Assembly (NCBI RefSeq): GCF_016899855.1
Contig: NZ_JACJJG010000022.1
Span: 1 to 39,081 of the forward strand
Direction: 5' to 3'
Origin: Marseilla massiliensis
Lineage (GTDB): Bacteria; Bacteroidota; Bacteroidia; Bacteroidales; Bacteroidaceae
Length of the DNA stretch: 39,081 nt
Shown piece after piece: positions 14,965 to 24,538 of the stretch. The notes under the pieces are model-generated. The model saw only the letters and a list, made by a program, of their open reading frames with translations. It searched no databases and was not told the DNA's origin. The translations under genes and the position numbers were made by a program. Positions within the stretch are counted from its first letter, which is position 1. Each line of letters begins with the position of its first letter.

Positions 14965-15022
14965 AATTGCTGCCGGTTTTGTAACGGGTTGTGTCCGTAT
15001 TTTTTTCGTTCCGGCAGCAATT
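14965..15022. repeat. 12-bp perfect inverted repeat between helicase and fucose-type operon
   Basis: AATTGCTGCCGG (14965-14976) is the exact reverse complement of CCGGCAGCAATT (15011-15022). The 34-nt loop contains a smaller acgg/ccgt stem. It lies 46 bp downstream of the helicase stop and 33 bp upstream of the aldo/keto reductase start, so it could be a terminator stem, an attenuator or an operator. Confidence 0.7.
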
Positions 15023-15067
15023 ACGTTATTGTGGTTAGTGTTTTTTCAAGGTATGTGTGTCCGTATG

Positions 15068-16957
15068 TTATTTTTTTGGCTTGCGGCGTGCCCATCCTTC
15101 CTCGCTGAAGTCGGGCTCTTCGCCTACCAGCCTGACGTCGTTGCCGCCTTTGTTGAAGAACTGTCGCCAGTCTTCGTTATTGCCGTTGTCCGCCTTTCCG
15201 TCGTTGCCTTTCCTGCCCTTGCGCTCCTTGCGCGGGGCGTTGGCGTCGTCGCGGCGGCGCGACTGCTTGCCCTTATCGCCGTATTTGTCGTCCTTGCGGC
15301 CGCCGCGGCGTGAGCCTGAGTTGCCTCTGTCGGCGTCGTTGCAGCGCACCTGGCGCCCTTTGTATGTAGTGCCGTCGAGAGCTCGCATGACCTTCTCGGC
15401 GTCTTTTTCGGGCACTTCGAAGTACGCCATCTTGCTCATCAGGTCGATGGCGCCTATCTCCTGGCGTCCTTCGCGCATGTTGCGGTTGACGAACTGCATC
15501 AGCTCGCCGGGGTAGAAGCCGTCGGCCTTGCCAAGGTTGATGAACAGGCGGCGGTAGCCGGCCTCTGCCTTGTGCGTGCGCTTGCGCTCGTCGCTGGTGC
15601 GCTCCTTCTTTTTCTTCTCGCCGCGCGCCGCGGGTTTCTCTATCTCGGGCGCGTCGGCGTAGTACGCCAGGAAGCGTCCGAACTCGAGGCTTACTATCTT
15701 CTTTATCACGTCTTCCTTGTCGATGAACTCGAAGTAGCGGTTGATGTCGGTCATGAAGGGGGCTATCTCCTCCTCGTTGACGTCGGTCTTGACTATCTGG
15801 TCCATCACCTTGTAGAGCTGTTTCTTGCATATCTCCTCGGCCGATGGTATGTCCGCCTGTACGAACTGTTTGCCGATGGTCTTCTCTATGGCGCGTATCT
15901 TCGACTTCTCGCGTGTGTGCACGATTGAGATTGACGTTCCTTTCTTGCCGGCGCGGCCTGTTCGTCCGCTGCGGTGGGTGTAGCTCTCGATGTCGTCGGG
16001 CAGTCCGTAGTTGATTACGTGTGTCAGGTCGTCGACGTCAAGTCCGCGCGCCGCCACGTCGGTGGCCACGAGCAGCTGCGTGAGGTGCTGGCGGAACTTC
16101 TGCATGGTGAGGTCGCGCTGTGCCTGCGAGAGGTCTCCGTGCAGCGACTCGGCGTTGTATCCGTCGTGTATGAGCTTGTCGGCCACCTCCTGCGTCTCGC
16201 GCTTCGTGCGGCAGAATATTATGGCGAATATCTTTGGGTAGTAGTCAACGATACGCTTCAGGGCGAGGTATTTGTCCTTGGCGTTGACCATATAATATAT
16301 GTGGTTGACGTGCTCGGCGCCCTCGTTGCGGCTGCCCACTACTATCTCTTTCGGCTCGCGCAGGTAGTTGCGGGCTATTTTCTCTATCTCCTTGCTCATC
16401 GTTGCCGAGAAGAGCAGCGTGTTGCGGTCTTCGGGCACACCCTCGAGTATCTCGTCAATGCTTTCTGAGAAGCCCATGTTGAGCATTTCGTCGGCCTCGT
16501 CGAGCACTACGTTCTTCACTGCCTCGAGCTTCGCGGCGCCGCGGTTCATCAGGTCGATGAGGCGTCCCGGGGTGGCCACGATGATTTGCGCGCCGTGCTT
16601 CAGGGCGCGGATCTGGTTCTCGATGGACGTTCCGCCGTAGACGGGCACTACGTTGATGCCGTCCATATACTTTGAAAAGTCTTTCAGGTCGTCGGCAATC
16701 TGGAGGCATAGCTCGCGCGTGGGGCTTAGCACGAGGGCCTGCGTCTGGCGTACGCGGGCGTCGGTGCGCTGCAGTACGGGTATGCCGAAGGCGGCCGTCT
16801 TGCCCGTGCCGGTCTGCGCCAGGGCTATTACGTCGTTCCTGTTACCGAGCAAATAGGGGATAACTTCTTCCTGTACGGGCATGGGCTGTTCAAAGCCCAG
16901 CTCCTCGATGGCGCGGCGAATCTCCTCGCTTACGCCTAATTCTTCAAATGTCTTCAA
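15068..16957 (-). CDS. DEAD-box RNA helicase, DeaD/CsdA-like (629 aa)
   Basis: All core motifs are present: AQTGTGKT (47-54), PTRELCLQ, TPGRLIDLM, DEADEM, SAT and HRSGRTGRAG. After the core comes a DbpA-type RNA-binding domain (YRRLFINLGKADGFYPGELM) and a basic, glycine- and arginine-rich tail. It unwinds RNA in ribosome assembly or cold adaptation, by family. The likely start is the TTG at 16957, giving LKTFEELGVSEEIRRAIEEL read as MKTFEELGV. The only upstream in-frame ATG (17023) lies close to the predicted transcription start and would add a non-conserved extension. A good promoter lies at 17038-17068. Confidence 0.93.
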   Translation of the reverse strand: MKTFEELGVSEEIRRAIEELGFEQPMPVQEEVIPYLLGNRNDVIALAQTGTGKTAAFGIPVLQRTDARVRQTQALVLSPTRELCLQIADDLKDFSKYMDGINVVPVYGGTSIENQIRALKHGAQIIVATPGRLIDLMNRGAAKLEAVKNVVLDEADEMLNMGFSESIDEILEGVPEDRNTLLFSATMSKEIEKIARNYLREPKEIVVGSRNEGAEHVNHIYYMVNAKDKYLALKRIVDYYPKIFAIIFCRTKRETQEVADKLIHDGYNAESLHGDLSQAQRDLTMQKFRQHLTQLLVATDVAARGLDVDDLTHVINYGLPDDIESYTHRSGRTGRAGKKGTSISIVHTREKSKIRAIEKTIGKQFVQADIPSAEEICKKQLYKVMDQIVKTDVNEEEIAPFMTDINRYFEFIDKEDVIKKIVSLEFGRFLAYYADAPEIEKPAARGEKKKKERTSDERKRTHKAEAGYRRLFINLGKADGFYPGELMQFVNRNMREGRQEIGAIDLMSKMAYFEVPEKDAEKVMRALDGTTYKGRQVRCNDADRGNSGSRRGGRKDDKYGDKGKQSRRRDDANAPRKERKGRKGNDGKADNGNNEDWRQFFNKGGNDVRLVGEEPDFSEEGWARRKPKK

Positions 16958-17037
16958 TATAAAATAATTATGTGTGAAAAGCGGCTGGATGTTCCGGAGT
17001 GTGTAGCCTTCATCCGGACACATTCTCCGCCACGCTG

Positions 17038-17068
17038 CAAAGATAGTATAAAAAAACTTAAAAGCAAA
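17038..17068 (-). promoter_or_regulatory. Promoter of the DEAD-box helicase
   Basis: On the minus strand TTTG (17065-17068), a 19-bp spacer and TATCTTTG (17038-17045) match the Bacteroidota sigma consensus exactly. It predicts a leader of about 70 nt before the TTG start at 16957. Confidence 0.75.
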
Positions 17069-17128
17069 ACAAAAAGACGGAAAGTGAAAGAATTTCAGCG
17101 CTTGCCGTGTAACGGCTTGACTGTCAAC

Positions 17129-17217
17129 GCTTTTGCCATATGCCGCCTTTTAGCGCGTGAAAGGCGGCCTTTTGGCGTGCGATTGACGGCCTTTTAGTCT
17201 GCAAAAGACCGTCAATA
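17129..17217. repeat. AAAGRCSGYCTTT palindrome array (intergenic)
   Basis: Modules such as gtgaaaggcggccttttggc and gattgacggccttttag follow at about 22-bp steps. The flanking word ttgactgtca also occurs next to the in-gene array at 3817-3906, so the relation extends beyond the core palindromes. Confidence 0.75.
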
Positions 17218-17608
17218 ACGCCTCGAATACATCTCAATCCATTTAACGAGATATCAAAACGGTTTCTTGGTTCCGTCCATCCGAACGGCTGATTAACCAT
17301 GTACCGGATTTTGTCTGCGGTCCTGATTATTCCATAGCCGGTCGTAATTGATGCACGGAAAATGCGGATTTTCTTTTCCGATTATGCTAAAATCTATTAA
17401 TAAGTGTATATTTTATAATTATTATCCGTCCACTTTTTCATCAAAGCATGCGTTTACTTAAAGTGTTGATAACAAGTGTTTTGCGTGACTCATGTCGCAT
17501 GTATGTATCCACTTTTTATATTTGCGGGCTTTTTTTGTGCCGGCCTTTTAAATAAATTTGCTGTCGGGAAAAGTGAAAATACCTAAACAAAAACCAAATC
17601 TTTTATCA
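17218..17608 (+). promoter_or_regulatory. Leader/upstream region of the beta-glucan locus
   Basis: A 391-bp AT-rich stretch without a gene. TATATTTG at 17517-17524 and TAAATTTG at 17553-17560 fit the -7 consensus, but neither has a TTTG at the proper -33 distance. No regulator gene or clear operator was recognised. Confidence 0.4.
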
Positions 17609-20600
17609 ATGAAACAATGTAAGTATTTTATCCTGACGTTGCTGGTATCACTGGTATCGCTCGCCGCGTCCGCGCAGGACTTCGTCTGCACGGGACAGAT
17701 AGTCGACGACCAGGGAATGCCGGTAATCGGCGCTTCGGTGTTCCAGAAAGGAACTTCTAAAGGAGCTGTTTCTGACTTAGACGGAAACTTTAAGTTGCAA
17801 GTGCCCGAGGGCAGCGACATCACCGTCTCGTACATCGGTTACAAAAGCGTTGAGGCCAAGGCGGCTGCCAACATGCACATAGTGCTGCATGAGGACAACG
17901 CGACCCTCAACGAGCTCGTTGTAGTAGGTTACGGCGTGCAGAAGAAGAGCGTCGTGACCGCGTCAATAGCCAAGGTGGGCTCTGATGAGCTGGGCATGAC
18001 GGCCCCCGTCCGCATGGACAACGCCCTCAAGGGCCTCGCCGCCGGCGTAACCGTAACATCGTCGTCAGGACAGCCCGGAGCGGCAGCTCAGATACGTGTG
18101 CGCGGTATCGGTACCATAAACGACTCCGACCCGCTCTACATCGTCGACGGAATGCCTATCGAGGGCGGCCTCGACTACGTCAACCCGAGCGACATCGAGA
18201 GTATAGAGGTGCTCAAGGACGCCGCCTCAGGCGCTATTTACGGTGCGCGCGCCGCCAACGGTGTGGTACTTGTCACAACCAAGAGCGGCAAGAAAGGCAA
18301 GGTGAAGGTCAATTACAACTTCTCGTACGGATGGCAGAGCAAGTGGCATAAGCGCGACGTGCTTAACGCCACCGAGTACGCCGTGATGATGAACGAGGGT
18401 TACATCAACGCCGGCATGGACATGCCCTATGCCGATCCTTACTCTTACGGCGAGGGCACCGACTGGCAGGACGAGCTGTTCTACGACAACGCTCCCGTGA
18501 TGAATCACGACATAACTGTTAGCGGAGCGTCGGACAAGATTAACTATTACCTCTCGCTCGGGTACTACACTCAGGAAGGTATAATCGGCGGAAACTTCGA
18601 CCGTTCCAACTATCAGCGCCTCTCACTGCGCAGCAACACCAAGTATAACGTCTTTGACGAGTCGAAGACGCGCAACTGGCTCAACAAGCTCGACGTCACC
18701 GTCAACCTGTCCTACGCCCGCGTTAAGTCGAAAGACATCGAGGTAAACTCGCAGTGGGGCTCGCCGCTCGGCTCTGCCCTGGCCCTCTCGCCGATACTTA
18801 CCTCTACGCTTTCGGGGGCCGCTGCCGACGAGCAGGACGCTTATTACAGCAAGCAGCAGGAAGGTTATTACCGCCCGATATACGCTCCTAACGGCCAGCC
18901 TTACACCATTCCCGGCGCCGCGTACAACGAGATGGTCAACCCGATGATGGCCCTATCGCTGCCCGGAGCACAGAACTGGAGCCATAAGTTCGTGGCCAAC
19001 TTTGCCGCCGAACTGCAGATATGGGACGGCCTGAAGTATCGAATATCCTACGGTGCCGACATGTCCTTCTGGGGCAACGAGGGCCACACCCTTACTTATT
19101 ACCTGTCAGGCAACAACCGCTCGAACAAGACCGCGGCCAGCCAGGAGAGCGACCGCGGCACCGTATGGCAGATAGAGAACGTCCTGACATACGACAAGAC
19201 CATCGGCGACCACACCTTCAACATCGTGCTCGGACAGTCGGCCATGAAGAACACGGGATGGACTCTCGGCGCAAGCCGCAACTATCTTATCGACGTTAAC
19301 AAGCCTTACATCAACTTCGCGAGCGGACTTGCCGAGAACGGCGACCGCGACGGGTGGGGCGGACCGTCAAATCCGCACACGCTGTCGTCAATGTTCGCCC
19401 GTCTGAGCTATAACTACGCCGAGCGCTACATGCTCCAGGCTACGGTGCGCCGCGACGGTTCGAGCCGCTTCGGGTCGAACAACAAGTACGCTACCTTCCC
19501 CTCTTTCTCGCTGGGCTGGAACGTCACCAATGAGCCTTATCTACAGAAGATACGCCCGAGCTGGCTGTCAAACATGAAGGTACGCTTCAGCTGGGGTAAG
19601 AACGGTAACGAGAACATAGACGACTTCCGCTACATCGTGCTCACCACGACAGGCAACAACTACATATTCGGTAACGGCGAGAACGTCATAAACGGCGTTA
19701 AGCCCAACGGTCTCTCCAACCAAAACCTCAAGTGGGAGGAGTCTGTACAGACCGACATAGGCCTCGACCTGGGCTTCTTCAACAACGCCCTGACCTTCAC
19801 CGTCGACTATTATAAGAAGACCACCGACGGCATGCTCATGACCATGGCCATACCTTCATATGTGGGAGAGACGCTCCCCATAGGCAACGTGGGCAAGATG
19901 GAGAACTCCGGAGTGGAGTTCGAGCTGGGATACAAGTTCAACATCGCCGACGCCACGTTCAACATCCGCGGCAACGCCTCGTACCTGAAGAACAAGCTTA
20001 TCAATCTCGGTAACGACACCGGTTACGCCAACTACGACACCTTCCAGAGCGTCGGCACCATCACGAGAGCCTCCAACGGCGAGCCTTTCCCGTACTTCTA
20101 CGGACTCAAGACGGCAGGCATCTTCCAGACATGGGACGAGGTCAACTCTTACGTCAACGACGAAGGCGCCCTTATCCAGCCTGATGCACAGCCCGGATAC
20201 GTACGCTTCGTCGACGTTAACGGCGACGGACAGATAGACGACAACGACCGTACAAAGATAGGCAAGGGCATGCCCGACTGGACCTTCGGCTTCAACCTCA
20301 CCGCCGCATGGCGTGGTTTCGACTTCGCGATGATGTGGCAGGGCACGGCCGGCAACGACGTATTCGACGCCACCAGGCGTATAGACATCCGCTCTACCAA
20401 CCTCCCTTCATACATGCTCGACCGCTGGACAGGCCCCGGAACGTCTGACAAGTACCCCGTATTCATCGTCGGCGACTCGTCGGACAACTGGAAATCGTCT
20501 GACCTCTACGTCTACGACGGCTCTTACCTGCGCCTGAAGAACATCGAATTAGGCTACACCCTGCCGCAGAGTCTTACCCAAAAGGTGTTCATCAACAGGC

Positions 20601-20755
20601 TGCGTCTGTACGTATCCGCCGAGAACCTCTTTACGTTTACCAAGTACCACGGCTTCGATCCGGAAATATCTTCCGGCGGAACGTCGCTTGGTGTCGACTA
20701 CGGAGTTTACCCGCAGGCACGTGTATGGCGCGTAGGTTTCAACCTTGAATTTTAA
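17609..20755 (+). CDS. SusC-type TonB-dependent outer-membrane glycan transporter (1048 aa)
   Basis: A signal peptide (MKQCKYFILTLLVSLVSLAASAQ) is followed by a carboxypeptidase-regulatory-like domain (GQIVDDQGMPVIGASVFQKG to SYIGYKS). Next are the TonB-box-like NELVVVGYGVQKK, the plug (GAIYGARAANGVVLVTTKSG) and a long beta-barrel ending in RVWRVGFNLEF. The ATG at 17609 is chosen because the signal peptide begins there. It imports oligosaccharides across the outer membrane with energy from TonB and pairs with the SusD-like lipoprotein downstream. Neighbouring GH16 and GH3 genes suggest beta-glucan oligosaccharides. The 134-bp gap to susD is wider than usual and filled by repeats. Confidence 0.95.
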   Translation: MKQCKYFILTLLVSLVSLAASAQDFVCTGQIVDDQGMPVIGASVFQKGTSKGAVSDLDGNFKLQVPEGSDITVSYIGYKSVEAKAAANMHIVLHEDNATLNELVVVGYGVQKKSVVTASIAKVGSDELGMTAPVRMDNALKGLAAGVTVTSSSGQPGAAAQIRVRGIGTINDSDPLYIVDGMPIEGGLDYVNPSDIESIEVLKDAASGAIYGARAANGVVLVTTKSGKKGKVKVNYNFSYGWQSKWHKRDVLNATEYAVMMNEGYINAGMDMPYADPYSYGEGTDWQDELFYDNAPVMNHDITVSGASDKINYYLSLGYYTQEGIIGGNFDRSNYQRLSLRSNTKYNVFDESKTRNWLNKLDVTVNLSYARVKSKDIEVNSQWGSPLGSALALSPILTSTLSGAAADEQDAYYSKQQEGYYRPIYAPNGQPYTIPGAAYNEMVNPMMALSLPGAQNWSHKFVANFAAELQIWDGLKYRISYGADMSFWGNEGHTLTYYLSGNNRSNKTAASQESDRGTVWQIENVLTYDKTIGDHTFNIVLGQSAMKNTGWTLGASRNYLIDVNKPYINFASGLAENGDRDGWGGPSNPHTLSSMFARLSYNYAERYMLQATVRRDGSSRFGSNNKYATFPSFSLGWNVTNEPYLQKIRPSWLSNMKVRFSWGKNGNENIDDFRYIVLTTTGNNYIFGNGENVINGVKPNGLSNQNLKWEESVQTDIGLDLGFFNNALTFTVDYYKKTTDGMLMTMAIPSYVGETLPIGNVGKMENSGVEFELGYKFNIADATFNIRGNASYLKNKLINLGNDTGYANYDTFQSVGTITRASNGEPFPYFYGLKTAGIFQTWDEVNSYVNDEGALIQPDAQPGYVRFVDVNGDGQIDDNDRTKIGKGMPDWTFGFNLTAAWRGFDFAMMWQGTAGNDVFDATRRIDIRSTNLPSYMLDRWTGPGTSDKYPVFIVGDSSDNWKSSDLYVYDGSYLRLKNIELGYTLPQSLTQKVFINRLRLYVSAENLFTFTKYHGFDPEISSGGTSLGVDYGVYPQARVWRVGFNLEF

Positions 20756-20761
20756 TATATG

Positions 20762-20885
20762 GTTATGAGTCAATGCGGTTGTAAGGCCGTGCGGTTGTAA
20801 GATATATCCCAAAACCTTAAAACCGCGGAGCCCGAATACCTTAAAACCGCAAAGCCTCAAGACCTCAAAACCGTAAAACCGAATA
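20762..20885. repeat. Repeat-filled spacer between susC and susD
   Basis: gcggttgtaagg (20775-20786) and a second near-copy at 20791 face ccttaaaaccgc at 20815-20826 and 20839-20850, with further diverged copies up to the susD start. The pairs can form hairpins in the susC-susD transcript. These may set different expression levels for the two genes. Confidence 0.7.
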
Positions 20886-20889
20886 AACA

Positions 20890-22428
20890 ATGAAAACAAA
20901 CAAGATATTCGCGGGCCTGCTGCTGGCCGCGTCTGTGGTGAGCGTTGGTTGCAGCGACGACTTCCTCGAGGTCACTCCGCCGACGCAAAACCCGATAGAA
21001 GAATACTATACAACCGAGGAACACGTGTACGAGGCGCTGGTTGCCGCCTACGACCCTCTGCACTGGCCCGACTGGAACGGGTCGCAGTATAACCCTGTAA
21101 ACATAATGAGCGACATCATGGCCGACGACATCTGGGTGGGCGGTTCCGACCGTACCGACAACCAGTTCTGGCATCTTATGATGAACTACGAGGCCAATCC
21201 GGAGAACTGTATGTCAGGACTTTGGACGTGCGAGTTCACCGGCATTAAGCGCTGTAACGACGTGCTGACCTACATAGGGTGGGCGGCCGACGACATAAGC
21301 GCCGAGAATCAGGCACTGTTCAACGCCCAGGCGCGAGTGCTCAGGGCGTATTACTACAACAACCTGTGGAAGTTCTGGGGCAACATACCTTTCTATATGG
21401 AGAACCTCGAGTTCCCGTATCTGGCCGAGCAGAGGACTGCCGACGAGGTGTATGACGCCGTGATAACCGACCTTGAGGACGTAATTGACGCCAACGTGTT
21501 GCCGATGAGGTGGGAGGACACCTCGACTGAGGACAACGTGGGCAAGGTGTCGCAGGCCATGGCGTATATGCTTTACGCCGAGATGGTGATGTATCAGAAC
21601 GACGACAGCCGCTATCAGAAGGCCTTGGGGTACATGCAGGACATCATCAGCTCAACGGAATACCAGCTCATGCGCCCGTATTCGGCCATCTTCGAGGAGA
21701 CTGGCGAGTGGGGCTCGGAGTCTATTTTCGAGATTAACTACAAGTCGCAGAACGCCGTGCGCTCGTATAACGGCCCGTTGGTAGCCGGCGGAACGATACT
21801 TCCGCGCCTGATAACACCTTACGGATACTCGGCTAATGCGGGCGACACCGAGGGCATTGACCAGGGCTGGGGCTTCTGTCCGGTGCGACTGGAGACGTAC
21901 GACATGTACGCCGAGGGCGACCAGAGGCGCGACGTGACCTGCTTCGACGCCAACGCCCACGGCACCTACGAGCACCGCTATCAGGACACGGGCTACTTCC
22001 TCGGCAAGTATATCGCTAAGACGGCCAACCTCGAAGGACAGCTGGCCGACGGCGACCTCAACTTCAACAACAACCTGCGCATATACCGTTATGCCGAGAC
22101 TCTTCTCAATGCCGCCGAGCTTCTCGTGCGCACGGGAGGCGACACGGGGCTCGCGAGCCAGTACCTCAACGAGGTGCACGGCCGTTCGGGACTGACCGAT
22201 ACGGTTGACCCGACCATCGAGAACATCATCAACGAGCGCCGCCTCGAGTTCGTTGGCGAGGGCAAGCGCTACTGGGACCTCGTGCGTACGGGCATGGCCG
22301 CCACCACGCTGCGCCCCGACTCGTACGGCTACCGCACCAATACGTGGAGCGAAAGCAAGAAGTACCTGCCAATACCGCAGGCCGAGATTGACGCCGCGCA
22401 GGGCACGCTGACGCAGAACAATTATTAA
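20890..22428 (+). CDS. SusD/RagB-family surface glycan-binding lipoprotein (512 aa)
   Basis: The lipoprotein signal ends in SVGCSDDFLEVTPP, a typical SusD start with Cys as the acylated residue. The TPR-like helical body shows RVLRAYYYNNLWKFWGNIPFYME and the C-terminal INERRLEFVGEGKRYWDLVRTGM motif followed by YLPIPQAEID. It sits on the cell surface and acts as the lid of the SusC barrel, capturing oligosaccharides. Aromatic residues in the loop around WPDWNGSQYN could contribute to binding, though I cannot place them structurally. It is followed by the glycan-binding gene after 23 bp. Confidence 0.95.
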   Translation: MKTNKIFAGLLLAASVVSVGCSDDFLEVTPPTQNPIEEYYTTEEHVYEALVAAYDPLHWPDWNGSQYNPVNIMSDIMADDIWVGGSDRTDNQFWHLMMNYEANPENCMSGLWTCEFTGIKRCNDVLTYIGWAADDISAENQALFNAQARVLRAYYYNNLWKFWGNIPFYMENLEFPYLAEQRTADEVYDAVITDLEDVIDANVLPMRWEDTSTEDNVGKVSQAMAYMLYAEMVMYQNDDSRYQKALGYMQDIISSTEYQLMRPYSAIFEETGEWGSESIFEINYKSQNAVRSYNGPLVAGGTILPRLITPYGYSANAGDTEGIDQGWGFCPVRLETYDMYAEGDQRRDVTCFDANAHGTYEHRYQDTGYFLGKYIAKTANLEGQLADGDLNFNNNLRIYRYAETLLNAAELLVRTGGDTGLASQYLNEVHGRSGLTDTVDPTIENIINERRLEFVGEGKRYWDLVRTGMAATTLRPDSYGYRTNTWSESKKYLPIPQAEIDAAQGTLTQNNY

Positions 22429-22451
22429 CCTTACACTAAAACGAACGTGAA

Positions 22452-24329
22452 ATGAAAAAGCTAAAGTATTATATATACGGAGCGATAGGTGCCATGGCGC
22501 TGCCGCTTGCGCTGTCATCGTGCTCGCCTGACGACATCGACGGACTGAACGAGAACAACCTTCCTTTGGCAGAACAGACGCGTGTGACGGTTGACGTCGA
22601 CCAGGAGACCAACCAGGTGACGTTCAACATGGAGGGCGACGGTATCTACCCGATATGGTACATGACGTGGGAGAGCGCCAACCCGTACTCCACCGTCAAC
22701 GGATACACCAAGATTGTCAACAACGCCGGCGACTATGTGCTCAACTACCGCGTGGGCAACCGTAACGGCATGAGCCAGGGCATGGGCTCGGTAACGTTCC
22801 ACATCGACAACTCGCTGGTTAACTTTGACATGTACCTGACAATGCTTTCGGGCAAGACATGGCGCATAGCAAGCGAGGAGGCGGGCCATCTCGGCTGTGG
22901 CGAATCCGGCACCGACGGACTCGGATTGTACTCGGCACAGCCCAACGAGAAGGAGGCCAACGGCATATATGATGACGAACTGACCTTCTCTTCGGACTAT
23001 ACCTATACGTACAGCCCCGGCGATGACGGGCTCGTGTTCGTCAACACGGGATGTACGGTAATGCCCGGCAACCCCGGCGACGGCAACGACTTCGACACCC
23101 AGGCCGAGCCGCAGACGGCCACTTTCCAGCTTGTCGGTGAGGGCGACGACGTCTACCTCGTGCTGCCGGCGGGCACGCTCTTTCCCTACATCTCGTGCGA
23201 CAACCAGTATAACGACCCGCGCTTCCGCATAGAGAGCATTACGGGCTCGCGCCTCGTGCTCGTGTATGACGACGGCACGATAGCCTGGCACTACATACTT
23301 ACGAGCCAGGAGGCTGGCGGTGGAACGTTCGACGGCTTCGACCCTGACAGCGAATACAACATGTTCAAGAACTGTACGTTCACAAATTCGTACTACTACG
23401 CGCCGGGATGGACGCAGATAGCTGACCCCGTGATGACGCAGGACGGCAACTCGTTCACCTTCTCGCTGCCCGAGGCTACTTCGGAAACGTGGCAGGCACA
23501 GGCCCTGTTCCACACCGACATGACCACCGCCGCCACGTCAAACTACGACTTCAGCTGTAAGCTCATGTCGACGACTGACCACGGCAACGTAACCGTAAAG
23601 CTGTGTGATACGAACAACTCGGGCGTCTACTACTTCGAGGAGAAAGTGTCGCTCAAGGCCTACGAGGAGTACGTGTTCTACAAGAGCGACATGCCGGGTA
23701 TCGACATTTCGCAGATTGACGTTGTATTCGACTTCGGCGGCAACGCTGCCAATACTGACGTAACGGTGAGCGACATTGTGCTGAAAGACCATGCCAACGA
23801 CGACGGACGCACGCCTCCCGCCGTAGAGGAGGACGACACCCAGTACATCTACGACGCCGAGACCAACCTCTGGAAGACCCACGTTGACGATGGCGACAAC
23901 TACACCGCGTCGTTCTACTACGCTCCCGGCTGGACACAGATAGCCGACCCGGCGTTCACCGGCACGGGCGGAACGTACACCGTAGCGCTGCCATCAGCCA
24001 CCACCGACCAGTGGCAGGCGCAGGTAATGCTGACAACCGACATACCGGCTGAGGCCGACACGAAGTACGACTTCAGCTGCACGCTGATGTCTGACAAGGC
24101 GCTGCCGCGCGCAACGGTAAAGCTGACTGACAGCGCAGACGATAACAACTACCTCTGCCTTGAGACTCCGGCGCTCAGCCCTTATGAGGAATATGTGGTT
24201 AAGGTGCCGGCAGCCACGATGACCGTAGGCGCGGCAAGTGCGCTTAAGCTGGTGTTCGACTTCGGCGGCAACGCTGACAACACGAACATCACCATCAACA
24301 ACATCGTATTGCAGAAAACGGTGGAGTAA
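22452..24329 (+). CDS. Surface glycan-binding lipoprotein with duplicated C-terminal modules (625 aa)
   Basis: The lipoprotein signal has the lipobox LSSC (Cys24) followed by SPDDIDG. Residues about 40-300 form an N-terminal region with two cysteine-containing loops. From about residue 300 two similar modules follow, each with YYAPGWTQIADP (near 314 and 489), WQAQ and DFGGNA-NT. They look like CBM4-type beta-sandwiches, and the second is about 175 residues after the first. Its position directly after SusD and before GH16 is that of SGBP/SusE-F-like proteins, which hold the polysaccharide at the surface. Binding of beta-glucan is inferred from the locus. I do not recognise the N-terminal region beyond this. 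Confidence 0.8.
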   Translation: MKKLKYYIYGAIGAMALPLALSSCSPDDIDGLNENNLPLAEQTRVTVDVDQETNQVTFNMEGDGIYPIWYMTWESANPYSTVNGYTKIVNNAGDYVLNYRVGNRNGMSQGMGSVTFHIDNSLVNFDMYLTMLSGKTWRIASEEAGHLGCGESGTDGLGLYSAQPNEKEANGIYDDELTFSSDYTYTYSPGDDGLVFVNTGCTVMPGNPGDGNDFDTQAEPQTATFQLVGEGDDVYLVLPAGTLFPYISCDNQYNDPRFRIESITGSRLVLVYDDGTIAWHYILTSQEAGGGTFDGFDPDSEYNMFKNCTFTNSYYYAPGWTQIADPVMTQDGNSFTFSLPEATSETWQAQALFHTDMTTAATSNYDFSCKLMSTTDHGNVTVKLCDTNNSGVYYFEEKVSLKAYEEYVFYKSDMPGIDISQIDVVFDFGGNAANTDVTVSDIVLKDHANDDGRTPPAVEEDDTQYIYDAETNLWKTHVDDGDNYTASFYYAPGWTQIADPAFTGTGGTYTVALPSATTDQWQAQVMLTTDIPAEADTKYDFSCTLMSDKALPRATVKLTDSADDNNYLCLETPALSPYEEYVVKVPAATMTVGAASALKLVFDFGGNADNTNITINNIVLQKTVE

Positions 24330-24373
24330 AGAAGCATAGCATACCTGTTTCATTATAGCCCGTGGACCCGAGC

Positions 24374-24465
24374 TTTGCGAAAGACCGCTTTTCGGCCTGC
24401 AAAAGACGGCCTTTTACACGGTGGAAGACGGCAAACGGCAACGTGAAAGACGGCCTTCTGCAAAG
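24374..24465. repeat. AAAGRCSGYCTTT palindrome array (intergenic)
   Basis: Four modules, including gcgaaagaccgcttttcgg, gcaaaagacggccttttac and gtgaaagacggccttctgc, begin 45 bp after the stop of the glycan-binding protein gene and lie within the GH16 leader region. A perfect palindrome CGTTACGTAACG (24481-24492) follows. Confidence 0.8.
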
Positions 24466-24538
24466 CCTTGGGCCACAGGGCGTTACGTAACGGGTAAATG
24501 ACATAATTGCAAAACGTAACTAAAAACCACAAAAGAAA

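Noticed and set aside
24481..24492. CGTTACGTAACG palindrome before the GH16 gene as an operator
   Set aside because: It is a single 12-bp palindrome with no second copy before susC or the GH3 genes, so there is too little support for a regulatory call.
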